Assembly (NCBI RefSeq): GCF_963675815.1
Contig: NZ_OY776574.1
Span: forward strand, 986,001 to 1,050,000
Source of the DNA: an uncultured Desulfuromusa sp.
Lineage (GTDB): Bacteria > Desulfobacterota > Desulfuromonadia > Desulfuromonadales > Geopsychrobacteraceae
Length of the DNA stretch: 64,000 nucleotides
Direction of reading: 5' to 3'
Part shown: piece after piece, positions 18,501-27,022 of the stretch
Numbering within the stretch: the stretch's first letter is position 1
Layout of the letters: each line of letters opens with the position of its first letter
The notes under the pieces: generated by a model
What the model saw: only the letters and a program-made list of their open reading frames with translations
What the model was told of the DNA's origin: nothing
Databases searched by the model: none
Translations under genes and position numbers: made by a program

Positions 18501-19832
18501 ATGGGAGTATCTAGTGCTCTTTATAGTGGAGTCAGTGGACTTAACGCAAACGCAAACGCAATGAGTGTTCTTGGTGATAATCTCGCCAATGCCAATACCG
18601 TTGGATTTAAATCGAGCCGGACGATTTTCGGTGATCTGCTATCGAGTCAGGTTTCCGGCTCCGGCGGTACCTCTCAGGTCGGTCGGGGTGTCGGTCTGTC
18701 GACCGTAGACACTATCTTCAGCCAGGGAACATTTGAAAACACCGAAACCAATACGGATCTGGCCGTTGAGGGCGCAGGATTTTTTATTGTCAGCGATCCA
18801 GCAACCGGTAATGCATCCAACAACTATACCCGGGCCGGTGCCTTCCGTTTCAATGCCGAAGGGTATCTTGTCAATCCCGAAGGCTACAATGTCATGGGAT
18901 ACCAGTTGGATGCAGACGGCAACGCAGTTGGGGATCTGACCCCTATCTGGGCCAACACCCAGTCATTCACCCCGGCAGGGCCAACAGCAAACATCGATCT
19001 GAATACCAACCTTGATTCTGATTCTGTAACGATTGCCGGTGGTTTTGATCCCTTGAATCCGGTAGAAAGTTCAAATACGGCCACTTCAATCCAGGTTTTT
19101 GACAGCCTGGGGAGTACCCATCTCATGACAACCTACTTTACCAAGACATCTGACCAGACATGGGAATGGAATTCTGTTGTGGACGGTGGAGAAGTGACCG
19201 GTGGGACCCCAGGTGTTTTAGAGATCGTTGGCTCCGGGTCTTTGGGATTTGATTCCAGCGGAGACCTGATCACCGTTGATGGTGTTGATCTTTACACGGT
19301 TGCAGGTGATACAAGTAGCGATCCTGTGTTTCCAAGACCGACAGCAACAACAACGATCGGAGCCCTGGATTGGAACAATGGTGCCGTCCAGACGCAACAG
19401 GTTTCAATCGATATGCAAACCAGTCAGTATGCCAGCCCCTCGGTGGTGGTATCTCAGGAACAGGACGGTTTCGGCACGGGGACTCTGGTTAAACTGAGTG
19501 TTGACGAGCTTGGTAACGTCGTCGGAAATTTTTCCAACGGGACACCACGCTTGCTGATGCGCATTCCTTTAGCTAAATTCACCAACCCGAGTTCCCTGAC
19601 TAAGATTGGGAATAACATGTATGCCCAGAGCACCAACTCCGGTGTGCCTGTTATCGGGACGATCGGATCGGGAGTTGGTAACATCTTTACCAATGCTTTG
19701 GAACTTTCAAATGTTGATATGGCTCAGGAGTTCGTTAAAATGATCACAACCCAACGGGGTTTTTCAGCCAACTCAAAAACAATAACAACAACAGACGAAA
19801 TGTTGGCGGAAGTTATTAATCTGAAAAGGTAG
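18501..19832 (+). CDS. flgE: Flagellar hook protein FlgE
   Basis: FlgE is the hook subunit. The 443-residue protein has the rod/hook N-terminus GVSSALYSGVSGLNANANAMSVLGDNLANANTVGFK, the internal hook beta domain, and the C-terminal LELSNVDMAQEFVKMITTQRGFSANSKTITT coiled-coil segment. An in-frame TTG upstream at 18471 exists, but ATG at 18501 follows CAGGAGTG and begins at the conserved N-terminus. A strong terminator follows at 19860-19900, ending the first flagellar transcript. Confidence 0.94.
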   Translation: MGVSSALYSGVSGLNANANAMSVLGDNLANANTVGFKSSRTIFGDLLSSQVSGSGGTSQVGRGVGLSTVDTIFSQGTFENTETNTDLAVEGAGFFIVSDPATGNASNNYTRAGAFRFNAEGYLVNPEGYNVMGYQLDADGNAVGDLTPIWANTQSFTPAGPTANIDLNTNLDSDSVTIAGGFDPLNPVESSNTATSIQVFDSLGSTHLMTTYFTKTSDQTWEWNSVVDGGEVTGGTPGVLEIVGSGSLGFDSSGDLITVDGVDLYTVAGDTSSDPVFPRPTATTTIGALDWNNGAVQTQQVSIDMQTSQYASPSVVVSQEQDGFGTGTLVKLSVDELGNVVGNFSNGTPRLLMRIPLAKFTNPSSLTKIGNNMYAQSTNSGVPVIGTIGSGVGNIFTNALELSNVDMAQEFVKMITTQRGFSANSKTITTTDEMLAEVINLKR

Positions 19833-19859
19833 TCACAACAGGTCAAAATCATGACATAG

Positions 19860-19900
19860 AAAAGAATGCCGCCCTGATATTCAGTTGCGGCATTCTTTTT
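19860..19900 (+). terminator. Rho-independent terminator after flgE
   Basis: Stem AAAAGAATGCCGC (19860-19872) pairs with GCGGCATTCTTTTT (19887-19900) around a 14-base loop; the right arm doubles as the T-tract. It closes the TPR-flgB-to-flgE transcript. The near-symmetric A and T runs make it likely to work on both strands. Confidence 0.88.
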
Positions 19901-19959
19901 GTTGACCATAACATGCTGATTTTATTTGATTTTATTTTTATTAAAAAATTTTCTTAAAA

Positions 19960-19976
19960 TGGCATACAACCTGCTT
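19960..19976 (+). promoter_or_regulatory. Sigma-54 (-24/-12) promoter upstream of motA
   Basis: TGGCATACAACCTGCTT carries GG at 19961-19962 and GC at 19973-19974 with ten bases between, a good RpoN match. It lies between the flgE terminator and motA, about 120 bp before the start codon, and would start the second flagellar transcript (motA onward). Confidence 0.75.
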
Positions 19977-20098
19977 GACTGTTAGTCGATGCTAAGCTCA
20001 ATGACCCCAAAGTCATAATTTTGATATCTCCATCTGTCTGCCGATTGATTGGACAGAAGAGAAATTCACGCCAGACCAAAACTTGATAGAGGACGGAT

Positions 20099-20863
20099 AT
20101 GGATATCGCAACAATTATCGGTTTAATTGCAGCCTTTGGGTTGATGCTCTCTGCCATCCTGCAAGGTGGCTCCCTGATGATGTTTATCGATATTGCTTCG
20201 TTACTCATTGTCATTGGCGGCACTATCGGCACCGTTCTCGTACATTTTCCTTTTAGCGACATTCTCGGAGCGTTTAATGTCGCTCGTAAAGCTTTCTTTC
20301 ATAAAGCCAACTCTCCCATCGATACGATTGAAAAATTAATTACCTATGCCGGAAAAGCACGCAAAGAAGGCATTCTGTCATTGCAGTCGGTCATGAACGA
20401 AATTGACGACGAATTTTTTCTTAAAGGGCTGCAGATGGCCGTTGATGGTCAAGAGCCCGAAGCGCTTAAAGACATGCTGGAAAAAGAAATTGAATATGTT
20501 ATAGAGCGCCACGATAAAGGGGCTGATATTTTTGCCACCATTGCGGCATATTCTCCTGCCATGGGGATGATTGGTACCCTGATTGGTCTGGTACAGATGC
20601 TGCAAAATATGAGCGATCCATCGTCTATCGGCCCGGCGATGGCGGTTGCATTGTTAACAACTTTCTATGGAGCCGTTATTGCGAATATTATTGCGAATCC
20701 GATATCAGGAAAGTTAAAGCTCCGTTCTGCCAGTGAAGTCCTGGACAAAACCCTGGTAACCGAAGGGATGAAAGCCATTCTGGAGGGTGAAAATCCCCGC
20801 CTGATGGAACAACGCCTGCACGCCTTTGTCGCTCCAAAAGAGCGCCAGAGCAACTTCGGCTAG
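20099..20863 (+). CDS. motA: Flagellar stator protein MotA (PomA-like)
   Basis: MotA forms the ion-channel stator pentamer with MotB. The 254-residue product has four membrane segments (about 1-20, 30-50, 150-170, 180-205), the cytosolic torque loop with EKLITYAGKARKEG, and the conserved PAMGMIGTLIGLVQML with the channel Pro. Family-normal length. It starts the second flagellar transcript and is 11 bp from motB. Ion (H+ or Na+) cannot be told from sequence alone. Confidence 0.93.
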   Translation: MDIATIIGLIAAFGLMLSAILQGGSLMMFIDIASLLIVIGGTIGTVLVHFPFSDILGAFNVARKAFFHKANSPIDTIEKLITYAGKARKEGILSLQSVMNEIDDEFFLKGLQMAVDGQEPEALKDMLEKEIEYVIERHDKGADIFATIAAYSPAMGMIGTLIGLVQMLQNMSDPSSIGPAMAVALLTTFYGAVIANIIANPISGKLKLRSASEVLDKTLVTEGMKAILEGENPRLMEQRLHAFVAPKERQSNFG

Positions 20864-20874
20864 AGGAACTCAAC

Positions 20875-21606
20875 ATGGAAAAAAAGGTGAAATGTCCCCC
20901 ACCAGGGGCCCCCATGTGGATGACAACCTTTAGTGACCTGGTCACACTGTTGCTGACATTCTTTGTCCTGTTGCTGTCAATGGCCAACATGGATCAGGTC
21001 AAGTTTAATAAAGCCAGTGATTCCCTGGCGGGAGCATTTGGAGTTCTCGGCAGTAGTGACAAAACCGAAGTCACCAGTCCTAAAGTCGTGACCTTTTCAC
21101 CCATCAACGACGATTTTACGGCACAGGTTTATCGCCGTCTCAAAACCAAACTTCGGGAACTGAAATTAAATAAAAAAATCAAACTGGTTAAAGATCGCGG
21201 TGCTGTTGTTCTGCGGATTGATGAAGCCGTGTTGTTCGCATCCGGCCAAAGATCTCTGCAGCCCGAAGCGGAACCGATTCTAAAAAAAGTGGCTGAGTTA
21301 ATCCGGCCATTACCGCTGAACCTGAAGATTGAGGGGCATACGGATAATATTGGCGATGAAATGAACAATTGGGACCTCTCAGTGAACCGGGCTGTTGCCG
21401 TATTGCGCTTTCTGGCCGAACAACAGCTGGTTCCGTTGAACCGGATGTCCGCAACCGGGTACGGCTCCCAAAAACCACTTTTCCCCAATACCAGTGAACG
21501 TGAACGGGCACTGAACCGAAGGGTTGAATTTGTATTGGAGAGCCAGGGCGATCCTGATCAGGAACTCCCTTACCTGATGGATGCAAAAGATCAGGCACCT
21601 TTTTAA
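20875..21606 (+). CDS. motB: Flagellar stator protein MotB
   Basis: MotB carries the ion-binding Asp and anchors the stator to peptidoglycan. In the 243-residue product the single membrane helix begins MTTFSDLVTLLLTFFVLLLS with the channel Asp at D21. A plug/linker and an OmpA-like peptidoglycan-binding domain follow (about 110-230: IEGHTDNIGDE, LSVNRAVAVLRFL, NRRVEF). It lies right after motA. Confidence 0.93.
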   Translation: MEKKVKCPPPGAPMWMTTFSDLVTLLLTFFVLLLSMANMDQVKFNKASDSLAGAFGVLGSSDKTEVTSPKVVTFSPINDDFTAQVYRRLKTKLRELKLNKKIKLVKDRGAVVLRIDEAVLFASGQRSLQPEAEPILKKVAELIRPLPLNLKIEGHTDNIGDEMNNWDLSVNRAVAVLRFLAEQQLVPLNRMSATGYGSQKPLFPNTSERERALNRRVEFVLESQGDPDQELPYLMDAKDQAPF

Positions 21607-21667
21607 ATATGGACGTTCAAATTTGACCCCCCCGTTACAAGCGACGGAGTGAAGGAAGGAAAGAATC

Positions 21668-22159
21668 ATGGCTAAAAAAGATGCCGAAGAAACCGAAGAA
21701 GGTGGTGGATCAAAAAAGAAGTTGATTATCATCGCCGCCGTTTTGATTCTGTTGATCGGTGCAGGGGTAGGGGCATTTCTGTTTCTTAGCGGCGACAAAG
21801 AGGAGAAAATTTCTCCTGAAGAGGAACAGGCCCGACTGGAAAAACAAGCGAAGGAAGTCGGCCCGATGGTGAGCATTGACGGCTTTATCATCAACATCCT
21901 GGACGACGAGGAAAGCCGTTATCTGAAAGCGGCTATTACCCTCGAAGTTGACAGCGAAGAAGCATCTATGGAAATCAATTCGAGGATGCCACAGCTGAAG
22001 GATGCCATTCTTTTGTTGATTGGAAATAAGACTTTTGGAGAACTCAATGATTTGCAGGGGAAAATTCAACTCCGGGCGGAATTGATTAATAAAATTAACA
22101 GTATCCTCCTTAAAGGCAAAGTCAAACGCATCTATTTCACCGATTTTGTTGTCCAATAA
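21668..22159 (+). CDS. fliL: Flagellar basal-body-associated protein FliL
   Basis: FliL surrounds the stator and supports torque. The 163-residue protein has a Lys/Glu-rich N-terminus, one membrane helix (about 17-41, LIIIAAVLILLIGAGVGAFLFL), and the periplasmic FliL domain ending RIYFTDFVVQ, the conserved tail. It precedes fliM by 11 bp. Confidence 0.92.
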   Translation: MAKKDAEETEEGGGSKKKLIIIAAVLILLIGAGVGAFLFLSGDKEEKISPEEEQARLEKQAKEVGPMVSIDGFIINILDDEESRYLKAAITLEVDSEEASMEINSRMPQLKDAILLLIGNKTFGELNDLQGKIQLRAELINKINSILLKGKVKRIYFTDFVVQ

Positions 22160-22170
22160 AGGTCTCTGGC

Positions 22171-23175
22171 GTGGAAAAGATACTCAGCAAAGAAGAGATA
22201 GCCGATCTCCTGTCAGCAGTGAGACATGGCGATGTCGATATTGAATCCGTTGGTTCAGAGCCCGGTTCTTCATCCGGAGCCGGAAAAGCTTCAGCGGCAG
22301 AACTTTGTAATCTCTTCAAAGCTGAAGGCCCTGACGGATGGAAACTCCAGAATTACGATCTCATCCTCGATAGTTTTGCCAGAAATTACGCCCTGTCGCT
22401 TTCAACCCGATTTCAGCGTGCAGCCCACATCAAACTGGAAGCCATGGAATCCATGACTTTTGATGCATTACTGCAACGTTTATCCGGACGAGGGGCCATT
22501 GGCGTGTTGCAGATAGAACCACTGACAGGCGGAGCATTATTGGTTTTCGATGAACAGCTCTCCTTTTCACTGGTGGAGATGGTTTTGGGTGGAACATCCG
22601 ACAATCAACCTCTGATTCCAAGCCGAGGTATGAGCGCCATAGAGCTGAATGTCATCCGTGATGTTATCGATTCAGGATGCCCCGAATTAAATAAAGGATT
22701 TTTACAGCTTCAGGAGGTCCATGCGACCCTGGTTGAAGTTGTCAGTAATCTCCGGCTCCTGAACTTTGTCAGTCCGGAAGTGGGAATTGTTGCCGCCCGC
22801 TTCAAAGTTTCTATCGACAGCCTTGAGGGGAATATTACTCTTGTCATTCCTCATACGGCATTAGAGCCGTTACAAAAGAAGCAACGCGTTAAAACTCTAC
22901 CGACCAGTGAAGTACAAAACAGCAAGTGGCAAACACTGGTCCTTGGTGAACTGGATAATATGGATGTCGGACTTGAGGCCACCCTGGCGACATTATCACT
23001 GCGGGTTCGTGACATTCTTAATTTTCAGGTCGGGGATGTCATTGATCTCGGCTGTAAACCGGATACACCACTAAAAATCATGATAGAAAAACGTCCGAAA
23101 TTCCTTGGCATGGCTGGAGTACAGGGCAGCAAAAAAGCAATTCGTATCAAGGGGCGAATTCCCCACGGAGGATAG
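22171..23175 (+). CDS. fliM: Flagellar motor switch protein FliM
   Basis: FliM is the C-ring subunit that binds phosphorylated CheY. The 334-residue product starts at GTG and begins MEKILSKEEIADLLSAV, containing the CheY-binding EIxxLL motif. The CheC-like middle domain (about 50-230) and C-terminal SpoA domain (about 255-325, NFQVGDVIDLG) follow. The stop is immediately followed by fliN. Confidence 0.95.
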   Translation: MEKILSKEEIADLLSAVRHGDVDIESVGSEPGSSSGAGKASAAELCNLFKAEGPDGWKLQNYDLILDSFARNYALSLSTRFQRAAHIKLEAMESMTFDALLQRLSGRGAIGVLQIEPLTGGALLVFDEQLSFSLVEMVLGGTSDNQPLIPSRGMSAIELNVIRDVIDSGCPELNKGFLQLQEVHATLVEVVSNLRLLNFVSPEVGIVAARFKVSIDSLEGNITLVIPHTALEPLQKKQRVKTLPTSEVQNSKWQTLVLGELDNMDVGLEATLATLSLRVRDILNFQVGDVIDLGCKPDTPLKIMIEKRPKFLGMAGVQGSKKAIRIKGRIPHGG

Positions 23176-23505
23176 ATGATGAGTAACGAAAATCTTGAAA
23201 ACGGACAAGTTGTCGAAACGGCAACAGCCAAAAGCAAATTTGACGATCGGGGCATCGATCTGCTGCTTGATATTCCTCTGGAAGTTTCGGTAGAAGTGGG
23301 TCGCTCCCGGATTCTGGTTCGCGATCTGTTGCAACTCCAGGAAGGATCATTGATCGAATTGGATAAGTTAGCAGGAGAACCGCTGGATCTTTATGTCAAC
23401 TCACGTCTCATTGCCCGAGGCGAAGCGGTCGTTGTCAACGAAAAATTTGGCTTGCGCTTGACGGATGTTGTCAGTCCCTCCGAGCGGATTGAGAATTTGG
23501 GCTGA
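23176..23505 (+). CDS. fliN: Flagellar motor switch protein FliN
   Basis: FliN forms the base of the C ring. The 109-residue product is essentially a SpoA domain (about 30-105: LLLDIPLEVSVEVGRSRILVRDLLQLQEGSLIELDK and FGLRLTDVVSPSERI). It starts directly after the fliM stop, with GGAGG in the end of fliM, and is followed by fliO after 3 bp. Confidence 0.95.
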   Translation: MMSNENLENGQVVETATAKSKFDDRGIDLLLDIPLEVSVEVGRSRILVRDLLQLQEGSLIELDKLAGEPLDLYVNSRLIARGEAVVVNEKFGLRLTDVVSPSERIENLG

Positions 23506-23508
23506 TTT

Positions 23509-23880
23509 ATGCGTCTGCTTCTCTTCTCCCTTATTTTTATCGCGCAACCGGTTTTCTCTGCTGAGAGCATAACCGAACCCAGCCTTCTGGGATCATCTCT
23601 GAAGATGTTGGCAGCATTAGGAGTTGTCATCGGTATTCTGTTGCTGATCTATGCCGCCAGCCGTAAAGGTTTCGGCATCCTGCCTCAGAAAAAAAACGGT
23701 TTAATTCAAGTTCTGGAAACCCGTCCTCTCGGAGGCAGAAAATTTCTTTGCGTGGTCAAAGTTCGTGGTCGGGAAATGCTTCTTGGTTTGAGTAATGATC
23801 GCATTGAATGCCTGAGTCAGCTCCCAGCAGATGATAAATTTGCTGAGACATTACAGCAAGTTGAAGAGGCACAATCATGA
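23509..23880 (+). CDS. fliO: Flagellar biosynthetic protein FliO
   Basis: FliO helps assemble the FliP ring of the export gate. The 123-residue protein has an N-terminal signal-like segment, one membrane helix (about 28-48, MLAALGVVIGILLLIYAAS) and the FliO domain (IQVLETRPLGGRKFLCVVKVRGREMLLGL). It overlaps fliP by 4 bp in the usual fliN-fliO-fliP order. Confidence 0.88.
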   Translation: MRLLLFSLIFIAQPVFSAESITEPSLLGSSLKMLAALGVVIGILLLIYAASRKGFGILPQKKNGLIQVLETRPLGGRKFLCVVKVRGREMLLGLSNDRIECLSQLPADDKFAETLQQVEEAQS

Positions 23881-24614
23881 AACTGAGACTGGTGTTCCTG
23901 ACATTGTTTTTGTTGCTTCCTTTCAGTGTCTATGCTGCAGGGTTGCCAACAATCACCCTTGGAATTGGAGAGGCCAACGGGCCAGGGGAAGTTTCAACCG
24001 CATTACAAATTCTGCTTGTCCTGACAATTCTTTCCGTAGCCCCGGCAATCCTGTTGATGACAACCGGGTTCACCCGGATTGTCATTGTTTTGTCGTTTGT
24101 ACGCCAGGCCATGGGAACTCAATCCGCACCGTCCAATCAGATTGTTGTCGGCTTGGCACTGTTTTTGACCTTTTTCATCATGGCACCGGTTTTCAACCAG
24201 ATCAATGAGCAGGCCTTGCGACCATATCTGGATCAACAGATCACTCAGGAAGAAGCCCTCGATCAAGCGCTGCAGCCGATGCGACAATTCATGTTTTCTC
24301 AGGTTGGTGAAAAGGATTTACAGCTGCTGGTTGATATTTCCAAGTCGCCGCAGCCGGAAAATCAGGATGATATCTCCATGCTGACCTTGATACCTGCTTT
24401 CATGCTGTCAGAACTGAAACGTGCTTTTCAGATGGGTTTTCTCCTTTTTGTCCCCTTCCTGATGGTTGATATGATTGTTGCTTCAATCCTGATGTCAATG
24501 GGGATGATGATGTTGCCGCCGATTATCGTTTCCCTGCCATTCAAGATCCTTCTCTTCGTACTCGTGGATGGGTGGTCGTTGGTTGTCGGCTCTCTTGTTC
24601 AAAGCTTTGGCTAA
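23877..24614 (+). CDS. fliP: Flagellar export gate protein FliP
   Basis: FliP is the main gate subunit of the flagellar type III export channel. The 245-residue protein has a cleavable signal peptide and then the highly conserved APAILLMTTGFTRIVIVLSFVRQAMG and SAPSNQIVVGLALFLTFF, with further membrane helices near the C-terminus (PFLMVDMIVASILMSMGMMMLPP). It overlaps fliO by 4 bp. Confidence 0.96.
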   Translation: MKLRLVFLTLFLLLPFSVYAAGLPTITLGIGEANGPGEVSTALQILLVLTILSVAPAILLMTTGFTRIVIVLSFVRQAMGTQSAPSNQIVVGLALFLTFFIMAPVFNQINEQALRPYLDQQITQEEALDQALQPMRQFMFSQVGEKDLQLLVDISKSPQPENQDDISMLTLIPAFMLSELKRAFQMGFLLFVPFLMVDMIVASILMSMGMMMLPPIIVSLPFKILLFVLVDGWSLVVGSLVQSFG

Positions 24615-24649
24615 AACCCGCAGACTCTTTACCTGATAAGGATGTGTCT

Positions 24650-24919
24650 ATGACTCCCGAATATGTTGTCACCATCGGTCGACAAGCCATTGAAACAACG
24701 CTGATGTGCGCCGCTCCAATGTTGATTGCAGCACTGGGAATCGGTTTGATCATCAGTATTTTTCAGGCAGCAACGCAGATCAATGAACAGACCATGACCT
24801 TTATTCCCAAAATTGTCGGTGTTTTTGTGACACTGTTGATTTTCGCCCCCTGGATTTTACAAAAAGCAACCGGATTTCTGATTTCGATATTTAACCAACT
24901 TCCGACCATCACTCCATAA
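24650..24919 (+). CDS. fliQ: Flagellar export gate protein FliQ
   Basis: FliQ is a small two-helix gate subunit. The 89-residue protein starts at ATG 24650 (MTPEYVVTIGRQAIETTLM), preceded by ATAAGGATG, and has the conserved ISIFQAATQINEQTMTFIPKI. The open frame extends upstream into the end of fliP, but those residues do not belong to the family. It is followed by fliR after 16 bp. Confidence 0.94.
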   Translation: MTPEYVVTIGRQAIETTLMCAAPMLIAALGIGLIISIFQAATQINEQTMTFIPKIVGVFVTLLIFAPWILQKATGFLISIFNQLPTITP

Positions 24920-24935
24920 ATCGGGATCGAAACAG

Positions 24936-25712
24936 ATGGACTTACCCGAAATTTCGTTACCTCTGATTCAGGGATTTCTTATCTGTCTGGCACGGGTCGC
25001 AGCAATGTTTGCAGCAATACCGGTCTTTAGCGGTGGACAGATCCCTCCACAATTGCGGTTGGGCGTTGCAATTCTGTTTGCCATGCTGACCTACCCGGTT
25101 ATTAAAGACTTTATTCCCGTCGGAAGTTTGACTCCCCTCGAGTTAGCTCTGATGATCTCTGCGGAAGTTATTCTCGGGTTATTGGTTGGCTTTTTAGCGC
25201 AGCTGGCCTTTATGGCCGCAGAATTTGCCGGTTCAGTGATCGGCTATCAGATGGGCTTTGCTGCGGCCAATATTTTCGATCCCAGCACCCAGGCACAGGT
25301 AGCTCTCATTTCACGGTTTCAAGGGATATTTGCAATCCTGCTGTTTCTTTCCCTGAACATCCATCACCTCTTCCTCGAAGCCATTGTCGCCTCATTCGAA
25401 ATGTTGCCGCCAGGAAGTCTGACGCTTTCAGGCGGGGCCATCCCGATGATTGTCGAAGTGGCAAACCACTCCCTTATTTTAAGTATCAGGCTCGTAGCAC
25501 CTATTCTTGCCATTCTGACTCTTTCCACTTTGGCCCTGGGCATTATGTCGCGGGTTTTCCCCCAACTGAACGTCTTCATGATCTCCTTCCCTCTCAACAT
25601 AGGAATCTCCTTTATCATCATGGGATTAACCATTGGTATCGTCGCCAGCCTACTTCAAGACGAATTTACTTCACTTCCGGAACGATTCTTGAATCTCTTC
25701 AGTTTGATGTAA
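24936..25712 (+). CDS. fliR: Flagellar export gate protein FliR
   Basis: FliR completes the FliPQR export gate. The 258-residue polytopic protein has the family features PVFSGGQIPPQLRLGVAILFA and AEFAGSVIGYQMGFAAANIFDP, with six or so membrane helices. A 142-bp gap with a GC-rich hairpin (25757-25790) separates it from flhB. Confidence 0.94.
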   Translation: MDLPEISLPLIQGFLICLARVAAMFAAIPVFSGGQIPPQLRLGVAILFAMLTYPVIKDFIPVGSLTPLELALMISAEVILGLLVGFLAQLAFMAAEFAGSVIGYQMGFAAANIFDPSTQAQVALISRFQGIFAILLFLSLNIHHLFLEAIVASFEMLPPGSLTLSGGAIPMIVEVANHSLILSIRLVAPILAILTLSTLALGIMSRVFPQLNVFMISFPLNIGISFIIMGLTIGIVASLLQDEFTSLPERFLNLFSLM

Positions 25713-25854
25713 TTTTTCTAACCACATTAGCCAAAATTCCGACAGATATTTGTAAGTCAGCGGGACACCCCAAGGTCCCTTCACCGCTGATAAAAAAATA
25801 TTGTCCAAGTTTAGGCTCCGTGCTCATCCGGTCAATACGAGGAGAAACAGATAA

Positions 25855-26913
25855 ATGGCGGAAGACTCCGGTCAGGAACGGACAGAAGACGCAACAGCAA
25901 AGCGGCGTCAGGACTTTCGCGAGAAAGGCCAGGTCGCACAGAGTAAAGAGGTTGCCACTGCCGCATTGTTAACAATGTCTTTATTGTTATGGGTTTTTTA
26001 TGCGCGCCAATTCTGGTCCGGACTATTAGACATTTACCACAGCTTACTGCGGATGATGGGAGAGTTCCAGGCGACACCGCTGGCCATTGTGAATCTTGCC
26101 TGGGAGATGGGAGCTGTAATGGCAAAGCTTCTCTGGCCGGTATTTCTCCTGACTCTTGTCGTTGGCTTTTTTTCCTCTTTTCTTCAGGTTGGCCCCCTCT
26201 TTTCAACCAAGGTCTTTCAGCCCGATCTGAGCAAGTTTAACCCGATCAAGGGAATGGCTAAATTTGTTTCCAAGCGTTCAGCCGTCGAGCTGATCAAATC
26301 TATGGCTAAAATCGCTCTTATCGGCTTTGTCGCCTACAGAACCGTAGCCAATGAGTTCGAAACCGCTCTCATCTTACCGATGCTTGACCTCAATCAAACC
26401 CTGATCTTCCTTGGTCAGGTTGCGTTTCTTGTCTTGGGAAAAACCTGTGGAATTATCATCATGCTTGCAGTCATTGATTTTGCGTTTTCCCGTTACGAGA
26501 TGGAGCAAAAAATGAGGATGACCAAACAGGAAATCAAAGAGGAATTTAAAGAGACCGAAGGGGACCCCCATCTCAAAGCCAGAGTCCGTTCAATGCAGCA
26601 ACAGATGGCACGGAAACGGATGATGGCTGAGGTTCCCAAAGCCGATGTCATTATCACGAACCCAACCCATTTGTCCGTCGCAATCTCTTACCAGAGAAGT
26701 GAAATGAATGCCCCCAAGATTGTCGCCAAGGGGGCCGATCATCTCGCTTTCAGAATTCGTGAAATCGCTCGGGAAAACAATGTTCCGATCATCGAAAACA
26801 AGCCGGTGGCACGGGCCTTGTACAAGCAAGAGGTTGGGGATGAAATCCCCGAAGAAATGTTTACTGCCGTAGCCGAACTTTTAGCTTATGTCTACAGCTT
26901 AAAAAAACGATAA
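25855..26913 (+). CDS. flhB: Flagellar export switch protein FlhB
   Basis: FlhB controls substrate switching from rod/hook to filament export. The 352-residue protein has the N-terminal RTEDATAKRRQDFREKGQVAQSKE, four membrane helices, and the self-cleavage motif N269-P-T-H in ITNPTHLSVAISY. The C-terminal cytosolic domain is full length. The start follows ACGAGGAG. Confidence 0.95.
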   Translation: MAEDSGQERTEDATAKRRQDFREKGQVAQSKEVATAALLTMSLLLWVFYARQFWSGLLDIYHSLLRMMGEFQATPLAIVNLAWEMGAVMAKLLWPVFLLTLVVGFFSSFLQVGPLFSTKVFQPDLSKFNPIKGMAKFVSKRSAVELIKSMAKIALIGFVAYRTVANEFETALILPMLDLNQTLIFLGQVAFLVLGKTCGIIIMLAVIDFAFSRYEMEQKMRMTKQEIKEEFKETEGDPHLKARVRSMQQQMARKRMMAEVPKADVIITNPTHLSVAISYQRSEMNAPKIVAKGADHLAFRIREIARENNVPIIENKPVARALYKQEVGDEIPEEMFTAVAELLAYVYSLKKR

Positions 26914-27022
26914 ACAACTGATATTTATATGTTTATTTATCATTAAAGTCACACTGACAAGGAATTTCAATAAGCCAAAAGCTTGACTTGCCCTGTCAGA
27001 ATTTAGTCTTGATGGAGAAAAT

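Noticed and set aside
25757..25790. Hairpin in the fliR-flhB gap as a riboswitch or terminator
   Set aside because: TCAGCGG/CCGCTGA pairs well but no T-tract follows and no known riboswitch core is visible.
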